Below are positions 32,825-39,394 of a stretch of 39,394 bases of DNA, in pieces. A program made the position numbers and the translations under genes. The notes beneath the pieces were generated by a model. It worked only from the letters and a program-made list of their open reading frames with translations, had not been told where the DNA came from and made no database searches. Numbering within the stretch: position 1 is the first letter of the stretch; every line of letters starts with the position of its first letter. Source of the DNA: Candidatus Rokuibacteriota bacterium (GTDB lineage: Bacteria; Methylomirabilota; Methylomirabilia; Rokubacteriales; CSP1-6). The stretch lies in contig QHSZ01000061.1 in NCBI GenBank assembly GCA_003220595.1, positions 1 through 39,394 of the forward strand, written 5' to 3'.

Positions 32825-33703
32825 CTACTTCTTGCCGGCCTGGGCCTTCTTCGCGGGCGCGGGCTCGCCGCGCTTGACCTTCGCCAGCGGCTTCTTCTCG
32901 GCGGCCTCGGCGGCGGCCGGCTGGGCGGCGACCTTCTTGGCGAGGCTCTGCTTGAGCGCCTCCATGAGATCGATCACCTGCGCGCGCTTGAGCTCGGGCC
33001 CGGCGGCGGCGACTTCCTTGCCCTCGACCTTCTGGTTTACGAGGTCGAGGACGCGCTGCCGGTACTCGTCCTGATACTGCTCGGGGCGGAAGGCGTCCTT
33101 GGAGAGGCCGTCGATGAGCTGGAGCGCAAGCTCGAGCTCGCCCTCCTTGATCTTCGCGGACTCGCCCTTGTCGATCTCGCCGAAGCTCCGGACCTCGTCG
33201 GCGAAGTACATGGTATGGAGCATGAGGCCACCCTGCGCGGGCCGGATCAGGACGAGGCTCTCCTTGCCGCGCATGACGAACTTCGCGAGCGCGACGCGAT
33301 CGTGCTTCGCCATCGCGTCGGCGAGGAGACGATACGCCTTCTCGCCGCCCTTGTCGGGGCCGAGGTAGTAGGTCTTCTCGAAGTAGATCGGGTCCACCGA
33401 CTCGAGGGGGACGAACTCGGCGATGTCGATGACCTTCGAGGCCTCGCCCTCGAGCGCCTTCAGCTCCTCGTCGGTCACGCGCGCGTACTGGTCCTTGACG
33501 AACTCGTAGCCGCGGACGAGGGCCGAGCGCTCGACGACCTCGTTGCAGACCGGACAGAAGGTCTGTTGCTTGATGCGCGACCCACACTTGGCGTGCAGCA
33601 GGTTGAACGACACCGCCTGCGAGGAGGCGGCCGTGTAGAGTTTGATCGGGATGGAGACCAACCCGAACGAGACGGTGCCGGAGCCGATCGCATGCGGCGG
33701 CAT
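32825..33703 (-). CDS. ku: Non-homologous end-joining protein Ku
   Basis: A 292-residue bacterial Ku that forms a homodimeric ring on DNA ends and recruits LigD. Typical blocks are AIGSGTVSFGLVSIPIKLYTA at the start (split here: GSGTVSFGLVSIPIKLY), HAKCGSRIKQQTFCPVCNEV with a possible metal knuckle, VRGYEFVKDQYARVTDEEL, FEKTYYLGPDKGGEKAYRLL and RPEQYQDEYRQRVLDLV. The C-terminus is rich in Lys, Ala and Pro (residues 255-292), the tail that in other Ku proteins binds DNA and LigD. The start is ATG at 33703; the ribosome site is weak and TATCGT seven bases upstream could give a leaderless transcript. It is divergent from the protease-ligD pair. Confidence 0.95.
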   Translation of the reverse strand: MPPHAIGSGTVSFGLVSIPIKLYTAASSQAVSFNLLHAKCGSRIKQQTFCPVCNEVVERSALVRGYEFVKDQYARVTDEELKALEGEASKVIDIAEFVPLESVDPIYFEKTYYLGPDKGGEKAYRLLADAMAKHDRVALAKFVMRGKESLVLIRPAQGGLMLHTMYFADEVRSFGEIDKGESAKIKEGELELALQLIDGLSKDAFRPEQYQDEYRQRVLDLVNQKVEGKEVAAAGPELKRAQVIDLMEALKQSLAKKVAAQPAAAEAAEKKPLAKVKRGEPAPAKKAQAGKK

Positions 33704-33706
33704 CGA

Positions 33707-33735
33707 TTGCACGATAGCACGAGGGTCCCTATGAT
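33707..33735 (+). promoter_or_regulatory. Sigma70-type promoter for the CPBP protease-ligD unit
   Basis: TTGCAC (33707-33712) and TATGAT (33730-33735) are separated by exactly 17 bases. The start of transcription would be near 33742, giving a leader of about 17 bases with GAGG at 33751-33754 before the ATG at 33759. The -35 box begins four bases upstream of the Ku start codon, so polymerase at this promoter would compete with Ku transcription. Confidence 0.6.
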
Positions 33736-33758
33736 GCGCGCAGGCTTGCCGAGGTCCC

Positions 33759-35183
33759 ATGGATAGCGTTCCCACCGCGCCAGAGAGGCAACATGTCGGG
33801 GTCGCGACCGTCCTCGCGGCGCTCGCGCTCGGCGCCTTCGTCGTCTTCGTGTTCTGGGTCCACCACGGCGCCACGCGCGTGGAGCAGGTCGACGAGCCGG
33901 AGCGCGCGCTCGCGGTCGTCGTCGGCCGCACGCTCGATCTCGACGAGGGCGTCGACCGCGCGCCCGCGTGGGAGCGTCGGCTCTACACGGCGCTGCTCGG
34001 GGCGCGCGCCGACGACCTCGCGCAGGCGATCTCTTGGTACGAGGAGCTCGAGGCCTTCTCGCCGGATCCCACCGTGGACCTGCACCTGGCGATCCTCGAG
34101 GGCGAGGCGGGGCGCCTGGCTCGCCTGCGCCGTCGCGTCGCCGAGTGGCAGCGGCGTGACGGCGACTTCCCCGTCATGGCCGGCTGGCTCGCCGTCGCGT
34201 ACCTCGGCGTCCCGCCCCACGGGGACCCGGGGCTCGAAGCGGAGGTCGCCTCCGCCCTCGCCCCGGGCTGGTTCCGCGATCGCCTGACCCTCGTCCTGGC
34301 CAGGCGCAGCGGCGACGGCGCGCTCGCGAAGGCGACCGACGCGGCGCTCGCCGCGCGCGGCGAGCGCCTGCTCGGGCGGCTCCGGGCTTTCGCGGTCGCC
34401 CAGGCCGCGGTCGTCGCCGTCGGCGCGCTCGCGGCGCTCGGCCTCGCCCGCCGCCGCGGCGACCGCGCGCGGCCGGGCGCCGCCGTGTTTCCACCGCCGT
34501 GGAGCGGCCGCGAGGGCGTCGTGGTCCTCGTCCGCGGCGGCGCGCTCGGCGCCGTGCTCATGACCGGGTTCTTCCTCGCTCCGACGGGGAACGTCGCGCT
34601 CCGGCTCGCCCTGGCGGCGGCGGCGAACCTCGCCTTCCTGCCGGCGATCCTGCTGGCGCACCGGCGCCTCTTGCGGCCCGCGGGCCTCGGTCTCCGCGAA
34701 GGCTTCGGGCTCGCGGCACCGGGCCGGGACCTCGGGAGCCTCGCGGGGGTGCTGCTTGCCGTGCTGGCGCTCGGGCAGGCGGGGCAGTGGGGGATCGACA
34801 CCGTGGCGCGCACGCTCGACCTCTCGTCACACTGGACCGAGTGGTTCGAGCCCGACCTCGCGTGGGGCGGCCGCGCCGTCGTCGCCGTCACCCTCGTCGA
34901 CGTCGTCGTGGTCACGCCCCTCTTCGAGGAGCTGCTGTTCCGCGGCCTGCTGTTCGCGACGCTCCGTCGCGGACTCGGCGCGCCGGGCGCCGTGGTCCTC
35001 AGCGCGGCGATCTTCGCGCTCGCGCACGGCTACGGGGTGCTCGGGTTCGCGAGCGTCTTCTGGAGCGCCTGCCTCTGGGCCTGGGCCTACGAGAAGACGG
35101 GAAGCCTCTGGCCGTGCATCGCGTCGCACGCCGTCGACAACCTCGCCGCGTCGCTCTCGGTGCTGCTGGTGCTCCGTGGCTAG
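33759..35183 (+). CDS. CPBP family intramembrane metalloprotease with an extra N-terminal domain
   Basis: A 474-residue membrane protein. Helix 1 is near residues 14-34. A soluble, mostly helical region of about 170 residues follows (LYTALLGARADDLAQAI, LEAFSPDPTVDLHLAILEG), resembling TPR-like packing, and further helices start near residue 210. The C-terminal CPBP (CAAX protease/bacteriocin-processing) core has E390, E391 and R395 in FEELLFRG, H423 in FALAHGYG, and H457 with N461 in HAVDN, the three metal and catalytic motifs. Bacterial members cleave membrane peptides or process bacteriocins and signals; the target here is unknown. LigD starts eight bases before its stop codon ends, so the two are coupled. 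Confidence 0.85.
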   Translation: MDSVPTAPERQHVGVATVLAALALGAFVVFVFWVHHGATRVEQVDEPERALAVVVGRTLDLDEGVDRAPAWERRLYTALLGARADDLAQAISWYEELEAFSPDPTVDLHLAILEGEAGRLARLRRRVAEWQRRDGDFPVMAGWLAVAYLGVPPHGDPGLEAEVASALAPGWFRDRLTLVLARRSGDGALAKATDAALAARGERLLGRLRAFAVAQAAVVAVGALAALGLARRRGDRARPGAAVFPPPWSGREGVVVLVRGGALGAVLMTGFFLAPTGNVALRLALAAAANLAFLPAILLAHRRLLRPAGLGLREGFGLAAPGRDLGSLAGVLLAVLALGQAGQWGIDTVARTLDLSSHWTEWFEPDLAWGGRAVVAVTLVDVVVVTPLFEELLFRGLLFATLRRGLGAPGAVVLSAAIFALAHGYGVLGFASVFWSACLWAWAYEKTGSLWPCIASHAVDNLAASLSVLLVLRG

Positions 35184-37809
35184 GCGCGCGCTCGACGCAT
35201 ACCGCGAAAAGCGCGACCCGGAGCGGACGCCCGAGCCCTTCGGCGGGCGCCGCTCCGCGGAGGGCCACCTGTTCGTCGTGCACAAGCACTCGGCCCGCCG
35301 GCTCCACTACGATCTTCGGCTCGAGCTCGGCGGTGTGCTCGCGAGCTGGGCCGTGCCGAAGGGGCCGTCGGTCCGGCACGGCGAGAAGCGCCTGGCCGTG
35401 CACGTCGAGGACCATCCGCTCGAGTACGGCGACTTCGAGGGCGTGATCCCCGAGGGCAGCTACGGCGCGGGGCCGTCCATCGTCTGGGACCGCGGCTCGT
35501 ACCGCGCCCTCGGCGACCGGCCCGCGCGCGAGCAGGTGGAGCGTGGCAAGCTCGAGTTCGAGCTCCACGGGGTCAAGCTCCGCGGGCAGTGGGTGCTCGC
35601 GCGGATGAGCGGCAAGGACCGCGAGTGGCTCCTGCTCAAGAAGCGCGACGCGTTCGCCGACGGCGAGGAGCCCGTCGAGCGCTACCCGGAGTCGGTGCTC
35701 TCCGGGCTCACCGTGGAAGAGCTCCGGGACGGGCCGAAGCGCCTCGCCACGCTCCGGGCGCGTCTCGAGGAGCTCGGCGCGCCCCGCCGCGCGGTCGCGC
35801 CGGGTGCGGGCGACTTCATGCTCGCGACCCTCGTGGACCGCGCGTTCTCCGACCCCGCGTGGCTCTTCGAGATCAAGTACGACGGCGTCCGAGTCTTCGC
35901 CGCGCGCACGGGCGAGCGCGTCGAGCTCCGTGGACGGAGCGGCCTCGTCGTCACCGAGCGGTATCCGGAGGTCGTCCGGGCGCTCCGGGCGCTCCCGCTC
36001 GACCGCTTCGTCCTCGACGGGGAGATCGTCGCCCTCGACGAGTCGGGGCGCTCGAGCTTCCAGCGCCTCCAGGCGCGGATGAACCTCACACGCGCGGCCG
36101 ACATCGAGCTGATGCAGCGCGAGGTGCCGGCGAGCGGGATCGTCTTCGACGCGCTCGCGCTCGACGGGCGCGACGTTCGCGCGCTGCCGCTCGAGCAGCG
36201 GAAGGAGCTGCTCGCGCTGCTCCTGCCGGCGCGCGCCGTCGTGAGCCGCGGCGACTACGTGCTCGAGCACGGCCGGGAGTTCTACGACGCGGCTGCCGAG
36301 CAGCGGCTCGAGGGCATCGTGGCGAAGCGGCGCCTGAGCCGCTACGCCGCGGGCCGCTCGCGGGACTGGCTCAAGATCAAGTGCCAGCTCCGGCAGGAGT
36401 TCGTCATCGGCGGCTACACCGCGCCGCAGGGCTCGCGCGCCCACTTCGGCGCGCTCCACCTGGGCCTCTACGAGGGCGGGCGGCTGGTGTACGTCTCGAA
36501 GGTCGGCACGGGCTTCGACGACGCGGCGCTCGCGCACATCAAGGCGAAGCTCGAGCCGCTCCGGCGCGCCACCTCGCCCTTCGAGGTCGGCACGCCCGCG
36601 GGGCGCGGCCACCACTGGGTCGAGCCGAGGCTCGTCTGCGAGGTGCGCTTCACGGAGTGGACGAAGGACGGCGGCATCCGCCATCCCGCGTTCCTCGGGC
36701 TGCGCGAGGACAAGCGCCCCGAGGACTGCCGCCGCGAGGTCCCGACACCGGGGCCGCGGGAGCGCGGGCAGCCCGCCTCGACCACGCCGGCTCTCGGTGC
36801 CCGCGGCCAGTCCGGTCGGCAGGAGCCGCAGGCGACCCGTAGAAGCCACGGGTCTCGGAGGGCTGCCCGCGCCCCCGCGGCCTCGAGCCAGGCGCTCGCG
36901 GCGGTGGAGGCCCAGGAGCGTCGGGACGTCGTCGTCACGAACCCGAAGAAGGTGTTCTGGCCGAACGAGGGGTACACGAAGGCGGACCTCGTCGAGTACT
37001 ACGCGCGCATCGCGCCGTTCATGCTGCCGTACCTGAAGGACCGACCGGTCGTGCTGACGCGCTACCCCGACGGCATCCAGGGCAAGTCCTTCTTCCAGAA
37101 GGACGCTCCCGAGTGGATCCCCCCGTGGATCCGGACCGAGCGCGTGTACTCGAAGGACGCCGGGCGCGACATCGACTACTTCATCGTGAACGACCGCGAG
37201 AGCCTGCGCTACGTCGCGAACCTCGGCACGATCCCGCTCCACATGTGGGGCTCGCGGATCGGCTCGCTCGAGCGCCCGGACTGGCTCGTCCTCGACCTCG
37301 ACCCGAAGGGCGCCCCGTTCACCGACGTCGTCAAGGTGGCGCACGCGCTCCACCGTCTGCTGGAGGAGCTCGCGCTGCCGAGCTACGTCAAGACGTCGGG
37401 CGCGACCGGGCTCCACATCTTGCTGCCGCTCGGCGCCCGCTACGACGGGGAGATCGTGCGGACGTTCGCGCGGCTCCTCGCGATGCTCGGCGTCGAGGCG
37501 GAGCCGGACATCTCGACGATCGCGCGGCCGCTGCGCTCGCGGGACGGCAAGGTCTACGTCGACTGGGGACAGAACGGCCACGGCCAGACGATCGTCGCGC
37601 CCTTCGCCGTGCGCCCGCTGCCGGCGGCGCCCGTCTCGTGCCCGCTTCGCTGGGCGGAGGTGACCGCGCGGCTCGAGCCCGGGCGCTTCACCATCAAGAC
37701 CGCGCCCGCGCGGTTCGAGAAGCAGGGCGACCCGATGGCGCCCGTGCTCGGCGCCGGGATCGACCTGGTGGCCGCGCTCCAAGGGCTCGAGCGAAGGCTG
37801 GGCCGCTGA
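35176..37809 (+). CDS. ligD: Multifunctional DNA ligase D (phosphoesterase-ligase-polymerase)
   Basis: An 877-residue end-joining enzyme with domains in the order phosphoesterase, ligase, polymerase, as in Pseudomonas. The phosphoesterase part (residues 25-180) has H38, H44 and D46 in KHSARRLHYDLRLE. The ATP-dependent ligase part has the adenylated K234 in FEIKYDGVRVF, then LDGEIVALDE and EGIVAKRRLSRY. The primase-type polymerase part (about residues 590-870) has TNPKKVFWPNEGYTKADL and the metal-binding D707 and D709 in LDLDPKG. Residues 526-569, between ligase and polymerase, are low-complexity and encoded by a palindromic element. It starts at GTG 35176, overlapping the protease gene by eight bases. 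Ku is encoded divergently just upstream of that gene. Confidence 0.95.
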   Translation: MARRALDAYREKRDPERTPEPFGGRRSAEGHLFVVHKHSARRLHYDLRLELGGVLASWAVPKGPSVRHGEKRLAVHVEDHPLEYGDFEGVIPEGSYGAGPSIVWDRGSYRALGDRPAREQVERGKLEFELHGVKLRGQWVLARMSGKDREWLLLKKRDAFADGEEPVERYPESVLSGLTVEELRDGPKRLATLRARLEELGAPRRAVAPGAGDFMLATLVDRAFSDPAWLFEIKYDGVRVFAARTGERVELRGRSGLVVTERYPEVVRALRALPLDRFVLDGEIVALDESGRSSFQRLQARMNLTRAADIELMQREVPASGIVFDALALDGRDVRALPLEQRKELLALLLPARAVVSRGDYVLEHGREFYDAAAEQRLEGIVAKRRLSRYAAGRSRDWLKIKCQLRQEFVIGGYTAPQGSRAHFGALHLGLYEGGRLVYVSKVGTGFDDAALAHIKAKLEPLRRATSPFEVGTPAGRGHHWVEPRLVCEVRFTEWTKDGGIRHPAFLGLREDKRPEDCRREVPTPGPRERGQPASTTPALGARGQSGRQEPQATRRSHGSRRAARAPAASSQALAAVEAQERRDVVVTNPKKVFWPNEGYTKADLVEYYARIAPFMLPYLKDRPVVLTRYPDGIQGKSFFQKDAPEWIPPWIRTERVYSKDAGRDIDYFIVNDRESLRYVANLGTIPLHMWGSRIGSLERPDWLVLDLDPKGAPFTDVVKVAHALHRLLEELALPSYVKTSGATGLHILLPLGARYDGEIVRTFARLLAMLGVEAEPDISTIARPLRSRDGKVYVDWGQNGHGQTIVAPFAVRPLPAAPVSCPLRWAEVTARLEPGRFTIKTAPARFEKQGDPMAPVLGAGIDLVAALQGLERRLGR
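36752..36882 (+). repeat. Nested palindromic element inside ligD
   Basis: Terminal arms 36752-36774 and 36860-36882 are inverted copies of each other over 23 bases with one mismatch (A at 36761). Between them lie two more hairpins: CGGCTC (36788-36793) with GAGCCG (36823-36828), and GACCCGT (36834-36840) with ACGGGTC (36848-36854), loop seven bases. The RNA or single strand would fold as a three-way junction. The element is read in frame as residues 526-569 of LigD, exactly at a flexible domain linker. No second copy is seen in this window and no clear target duplication is visible. Confidence 0.65.
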
Positions 37810-37814
37810 CGGCC

Positions 37815-37843
37815 TTGACTCGGCCGCGCGCGGGGTCTAGAGA
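37815..37843 (+). promoter_or_regulatory. Sigma70-type promoter for the dodecin gene
   Basis: TTGACT (37815-37820) and TAGAGA (37838-37843) are separated by 17 bases. The -35 box begins six bases after the ligD stop. Transcription would start near 37850 and leave about 47 bases of leader before the dodecin ATG, which has GGGAGGA as ribosome site. Confidence 0.5.
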
Positions 37844-37896
37844 GGACCTACCGTCGTGCCGTTCTCGCCGGACCACCCCCAACGCGGGAGGATGCC

Positions 37897-38100
37897 ATGG
37901 CCGTCGCGCGGGTCACCAAGATCATCGGGTCCTCAGCGAGGAGCTGGCAGGACGCCGCGAATGAGGCGATCAAGCGTGCGAACAAGACGCTCCGGAACGT
38001 CACCGGGATCCACCTGCTGGAGCAGAAGGCGCACGTCGAGAAGGGCAAGATCACGGAGTACCGCGCGACGGTCGAGGTGACCTTCATCCTCGAGGACTAG
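37897..38100 (+). CDS. Dodecin family flavin-binding protein
   Basis: A 67-residue protein that matches dodecin along its whole length: VTKIIGSSARSWQDAANEAI, then a helix and strand (KTLRNVTGIHLLEQKA), and the C-terminal YRATVEVTFILED. Dodecins form hollow twelve-mers that store riboflavin, FMN, lumichrome or CoA and shield them from light or side reactions. The conserved Trp of the first helix (residue 17), which stacks on the flavin, is present. The start is ATG at 37897 behind GGGAGGA. Its TAG stop overlaps the GNAT stop on the other strand in a CTAG palindrome. Flavin storage fits a genome with many flavin enzymes. Confidence 0.92.
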   Translation: MAVARVTKIIGSSARSWQDAANEAIKRANKTLRNVTGIHLLEQKAHVEKGKITEYRATVEVTFILED

Positions 38101-38612
38101 AGCGGGCGCTGCAGCACCGTCACGTCGTGCCAGCGGCCGAGCTTGACGGCCACCTCGCGCTCGACGCCGACCACGCTGAAGCCGTGCCGCTGGTGGAGCC
38201 GCAGCGACGCGGCGTTTCCCGAGGTGATCCGCGCCAGCATCGAGTGCCCGCCGAGCTCGCGGGCGCGCCCGATGAGCTCGCGCAGGATGAGCGTGCCGAG
38301 CCCGGCGCCGCGATGGCCACGCTTGACGTAGACGGAGTCCTCGAGCGTTCGCGCGAACGCGGGCTTCGGGCGGTAGGGCGAGAGCGAGCCGTAGGCGAGC
38401 ACCTCGTCGCCGACGACCGCGACGACGGCCGAGGCGTCGCCCCTGTGGCGTTCGAGCCACTCGCGCTGCGCCCGGCCGTCGCGCGGCTCGGTGTCCGTCG
38501 TCGCGTCGGTCCAGAGGACTTCGTGGTTCCAGATCGCGGCGATCTGGTCGCCGTCGGCCGCCACCGCGGAGCGGACGCGCACCGCGCGGCCGACGAGCAT
38601 GTCGCTAGACAC
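38097..38612 (-). CDS. GNAT family N-acetyltransferase, phosphinothricin acetyltransferase-like
   Basis: A 171-residue acetyltransferase. VRSAVAADGDQIAAIWNHEV opens the fold, TDTEPRDGRAQREWLERH is typical of the PAT/YncA branch, and the acetyl-CoA loop is VKRGHRGAGLGTLILREL. ITSGNAASLRLHQRHGF is the usual late block. PAT-like enzymes acetylate amino acid analogues such as methionine sulfone or phosphinothricin, but this specificity is not assured. The start is ATG at 38612 (a second ATG lies at 38600). It overlaps the small basic gene upstream by eight bases, so both are likely co-transcribed. Confidence 0.9.
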   Translation of the reverse strand: MSSDMLVGRAVRVRSAVAADGDQIAAIWNHEVLWTDATTDTEPRDGRAQREWLERHRGDASAVVAVVGDEVLAYGSLSPYRPKPAFARTLEDSVYVKRGHRGAGLGTLILRELIGRARELGGHSMLARITSGNAASLRLHQRHGFSVVGVEREVAVKLGRWHDVTVLQRPL

Positions 38613-38847
38613 GACCTAGCTCTCCGACCCGAGCGAGGCCGGCTCGGCGCGTGGGGGGCCTGCGCCGGGCGCCCCGGCCCCGGCGAAGCCACCTCCCGAG
38701 GCCGATCAAGAGGAGCCCCAGGCTCACGCGGAAGGGGCGCGGCGGGCGGCGGGCGCGCGCCGCGAGGGCATACGCGGCCGCGTCGTGCCGCGCCTGCCGG
38801 AGCCGCTCGTCGACCATCAACTCGAGCGCGTACGCATTCATGTCCAT
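38605..38847 (-). CDS. Small basic protein with one hydrophobic segment, unknown function
   Basis: An 80-residue protein starting MDMNAYALELMVDERLRQAR. A charged N-terminal helix is followed by an Arg/Ala/Pro-rich stretch, a short hydrophobic segment (FRVSLGLLLIGLGRWL, residues 39-54), and a very Arg-rich tail. The layout of an amphipathic helix, basic linker and a short hydrophobic end is common in small membrane-associated proteins of GC-rich bacteria, but I do not know a function. Its 3' end overlaps the GNAT gene by eight bases. It is divergent from the LysR gene. Confidence 0.6.
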   Translation of the reverse strand: MDMNAYALELMVDERLRQARHDAAAYALAARARRPPRPFRVSLGLLLIGLGRWLRRGRGARRRPPTRRAGLARVGELGRV

Positions 38848-38887
38848 GCGGCCATGATCGCCCGGACCGATCCATCAGGGAAATCAA

Positions 38888-38917
38888 TTGTGTTTATGAT
38901 AACGATCAGTTTATTTT
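38888..38917 (+). promoter_or_regulatory. Candidate promoter for the LysR regulator in an AT-rich spacer
   Basis: TTGTGT (38888-38893) and TATTTT (38912-38917) are 18 bases apart, ten bases before the LysR ATG. The 79-base spacer 38848-38926 is markedly AT-rich from 38880 on. TATGATAACGATCA (38895-38908) has partial symmetry that could hold a LysR-type binding site controlling both this gene and the divergent small protein. This is inferred from position. Confidence 0.35.
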
Positions 38918-38926
38918 TGGGACTCC

Positions 38927-39394
38927 ATGGACCTCCAGCTCGTCCACCTGCAGACGCTCCAGGTGGTCGCGCGCCACGGCTCCTTCTCGCGCGCCGCGCG
39001 CGAGCTCCATCTCACGCAGCCGGCGGTGAGCATGCAGGTGCGCCAGCTCGAGCGCGCGCTCGGCCTGCCGCTTCTCGAGCGTGTTGGCAAGCGCGCCTTC
39101 CCGACGAAGGCCGGCGAGGTGCTGCTCGCGCACGCGGGGCGCGCGCGGCGTGAGCTCGAGGCGGGCATCGAGATCGTCCAGCAGCTCCGCGGCGTCGTCG
39201 CGGGACGCATCCGGCTCGGCACGAGCGCGTCGTTCTCGATCTATCTCCTCCCGCCCGCGCTCCGCCGGTTCCGGTCGCGCTACCCGAAGACGGAGCTGAC
39301 GGTCGTCACGGGCAACGCGCCCGAGATCGCGCGCGGGGTCGTCCAGAACGACCTCGACGTGGGGATCGTGAGCCTGCCCGTGCGCGAGCGGGAG
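38927..39394 (+). CDS. LysR family transcriptional regulator, 3' end outside the window
   Basis: The first 156 codons of a regulator that is usually about 300 residues long; the frame is open to the last base. The N-terminal helix-turn-helix reads LQTLQVVARHGSFSRAA with the recognition part LHLTQPAVSMQVRQLE, followed by LLERVGKRAFPTKAGEVLL and the long linker helix. Residues from about 93 (RIRLGTSASFSIYLLPPAL) begin the effector-binding domain, which resembles the CysB/CbbR-like group. The start is ATG at 38927; no strong ribosome site is seen. Its target is unknown, but LysR proteins often control the divergent gene. Confidence 0.92.
   Translation, partial: MDLQLVHLQTLQVVARHGSFSRAARELHLTQPAVSMQVRQLERALGLPLLERVGKRAFPTKAGEVLLAHAGRARRELEAGIEIVQQLRGVVAGRIRLGTSASFSIYLLPPALRRFRSRYPKTELTVVTGNAPEIARGVVQNDLDVGIVSLPVRERE

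Noticed and set aside
34999-37782. Long open frame on the minus strand opposite ligD
   Set aside because: LigD is certain on the plus strand. The opposite frame is a low-complexity Arg/Glu/Val shadow.
1-39394. CRISPR arrays, tRNA or rRNA genes, integrases and transposases
   Set aside because: No regularly spaced repeats, cloverleaf-like segments, rRNA-like stretches or recombinase motifs were seen on reading both strands; a dedicated search was not possible here.

Overview
This window is very GC-rich bacterial chromosomal DNA, densely packed, with many 1-10 base start/stop overlaps and frequent GTG starts. It carries no rRNA, tRNA, CRISPR array, integrase or transposase that I can see. The gene mix is two luciferase-like flavin monooxygenases, a DUF385-type deazaflavin protein, amidohydrolase and acyl-CoA ligase genes, Tat-exported enzymes, Ku plus LigD, and a four-subunit 2-oxoacid dehydrogenase. 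It suggests an uncultured soil or sediment bacterium of the Rokubacteria/Methylomirabilota type. That placement is inferred from gene content and style, not from a marker gene.

Layout. 1-1744 (minus): an isopropylmalate/isocitrate dehydrogenase-family gene cut by the window edge, and an amidohydrolase. 1913-3121: an MFS exporter. 3139-5043 (minus): propionyl-CoA synthetase. 5229-10270 (plus): a promoter, a 61-residue zinc-ribbon protein, a strong RNA hairpin, then a coupled operon of siroheme sulfite/nitrite reductase, precorrin-2 dehydrogenase, uroporphyrinogen-III methyltransferase, an ATP-grasp ligase and a 1-Cys peroxiredoxin. 10299-11240 (minus): a Tat-exported cyclase-family enzyme. 11346-16108 (plus): acyl-CoA ligase, LLM oxidoreductase, NHL-repeat secreted protein and an F420-type LLM oxidoreductase, followed by a broken DUF983 gene. 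16309-20161 (minus): a four-rhodanese protein, a mercaptopyruvate sulfurtransferase-like protein, a thiol dioxygenase and an EamA permease. 20217-21919 (plus): a TPR protein and a second copy of the MFS exporter. 21906-22940 (minus): a CurA-type reductase. 23000-23236: a small Cys-rich protein. 23258-30928 (minus): E1alpha, E1beta, E2, E3, an MFS permease, pyroglutamyl peptidase, a DUF385 protein and a HAD phosphatase. 31011-32814 (plus): a Tat class II aldolase and a quinone oxidoreductase. 32825-37809: Ku divergent from a CPBP protease-LigD pair. 37897 to the end: dodecin, a GNAT acetyltransferase, a small basic protein and a LysR regulator cut by the window edge.

Two neighbourhoods deal with sulfur. 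The siroheme operon can reduce sulfite (or nitrite) and make its own siroheme. The rhodanese/thiol dioxygenase operon can oxidise or transfer thiol sulfur. Together they could link cysteine breakdown to sulfite and sulfide, with the peroxiredoxin protecting the reduced steps. This link is inference.

Most worth a second look: (1) a Com-like zinc-ribbon gene followed by a leader whose right hairpin arm can pair either with its left arm or with the Shine-Dalgarno sequence of the reductase gene; (2) a 131-base nested palindromic element inside the ligD coding sequence, at the linker between the ligase and polymerase domains; (3) an unassigned ATP-grasp ligase locked between siroheme synthesis and a peroxiredoxin; (4) a CPBP membrane protease translationally coupled to LigD and divergent from Ku.
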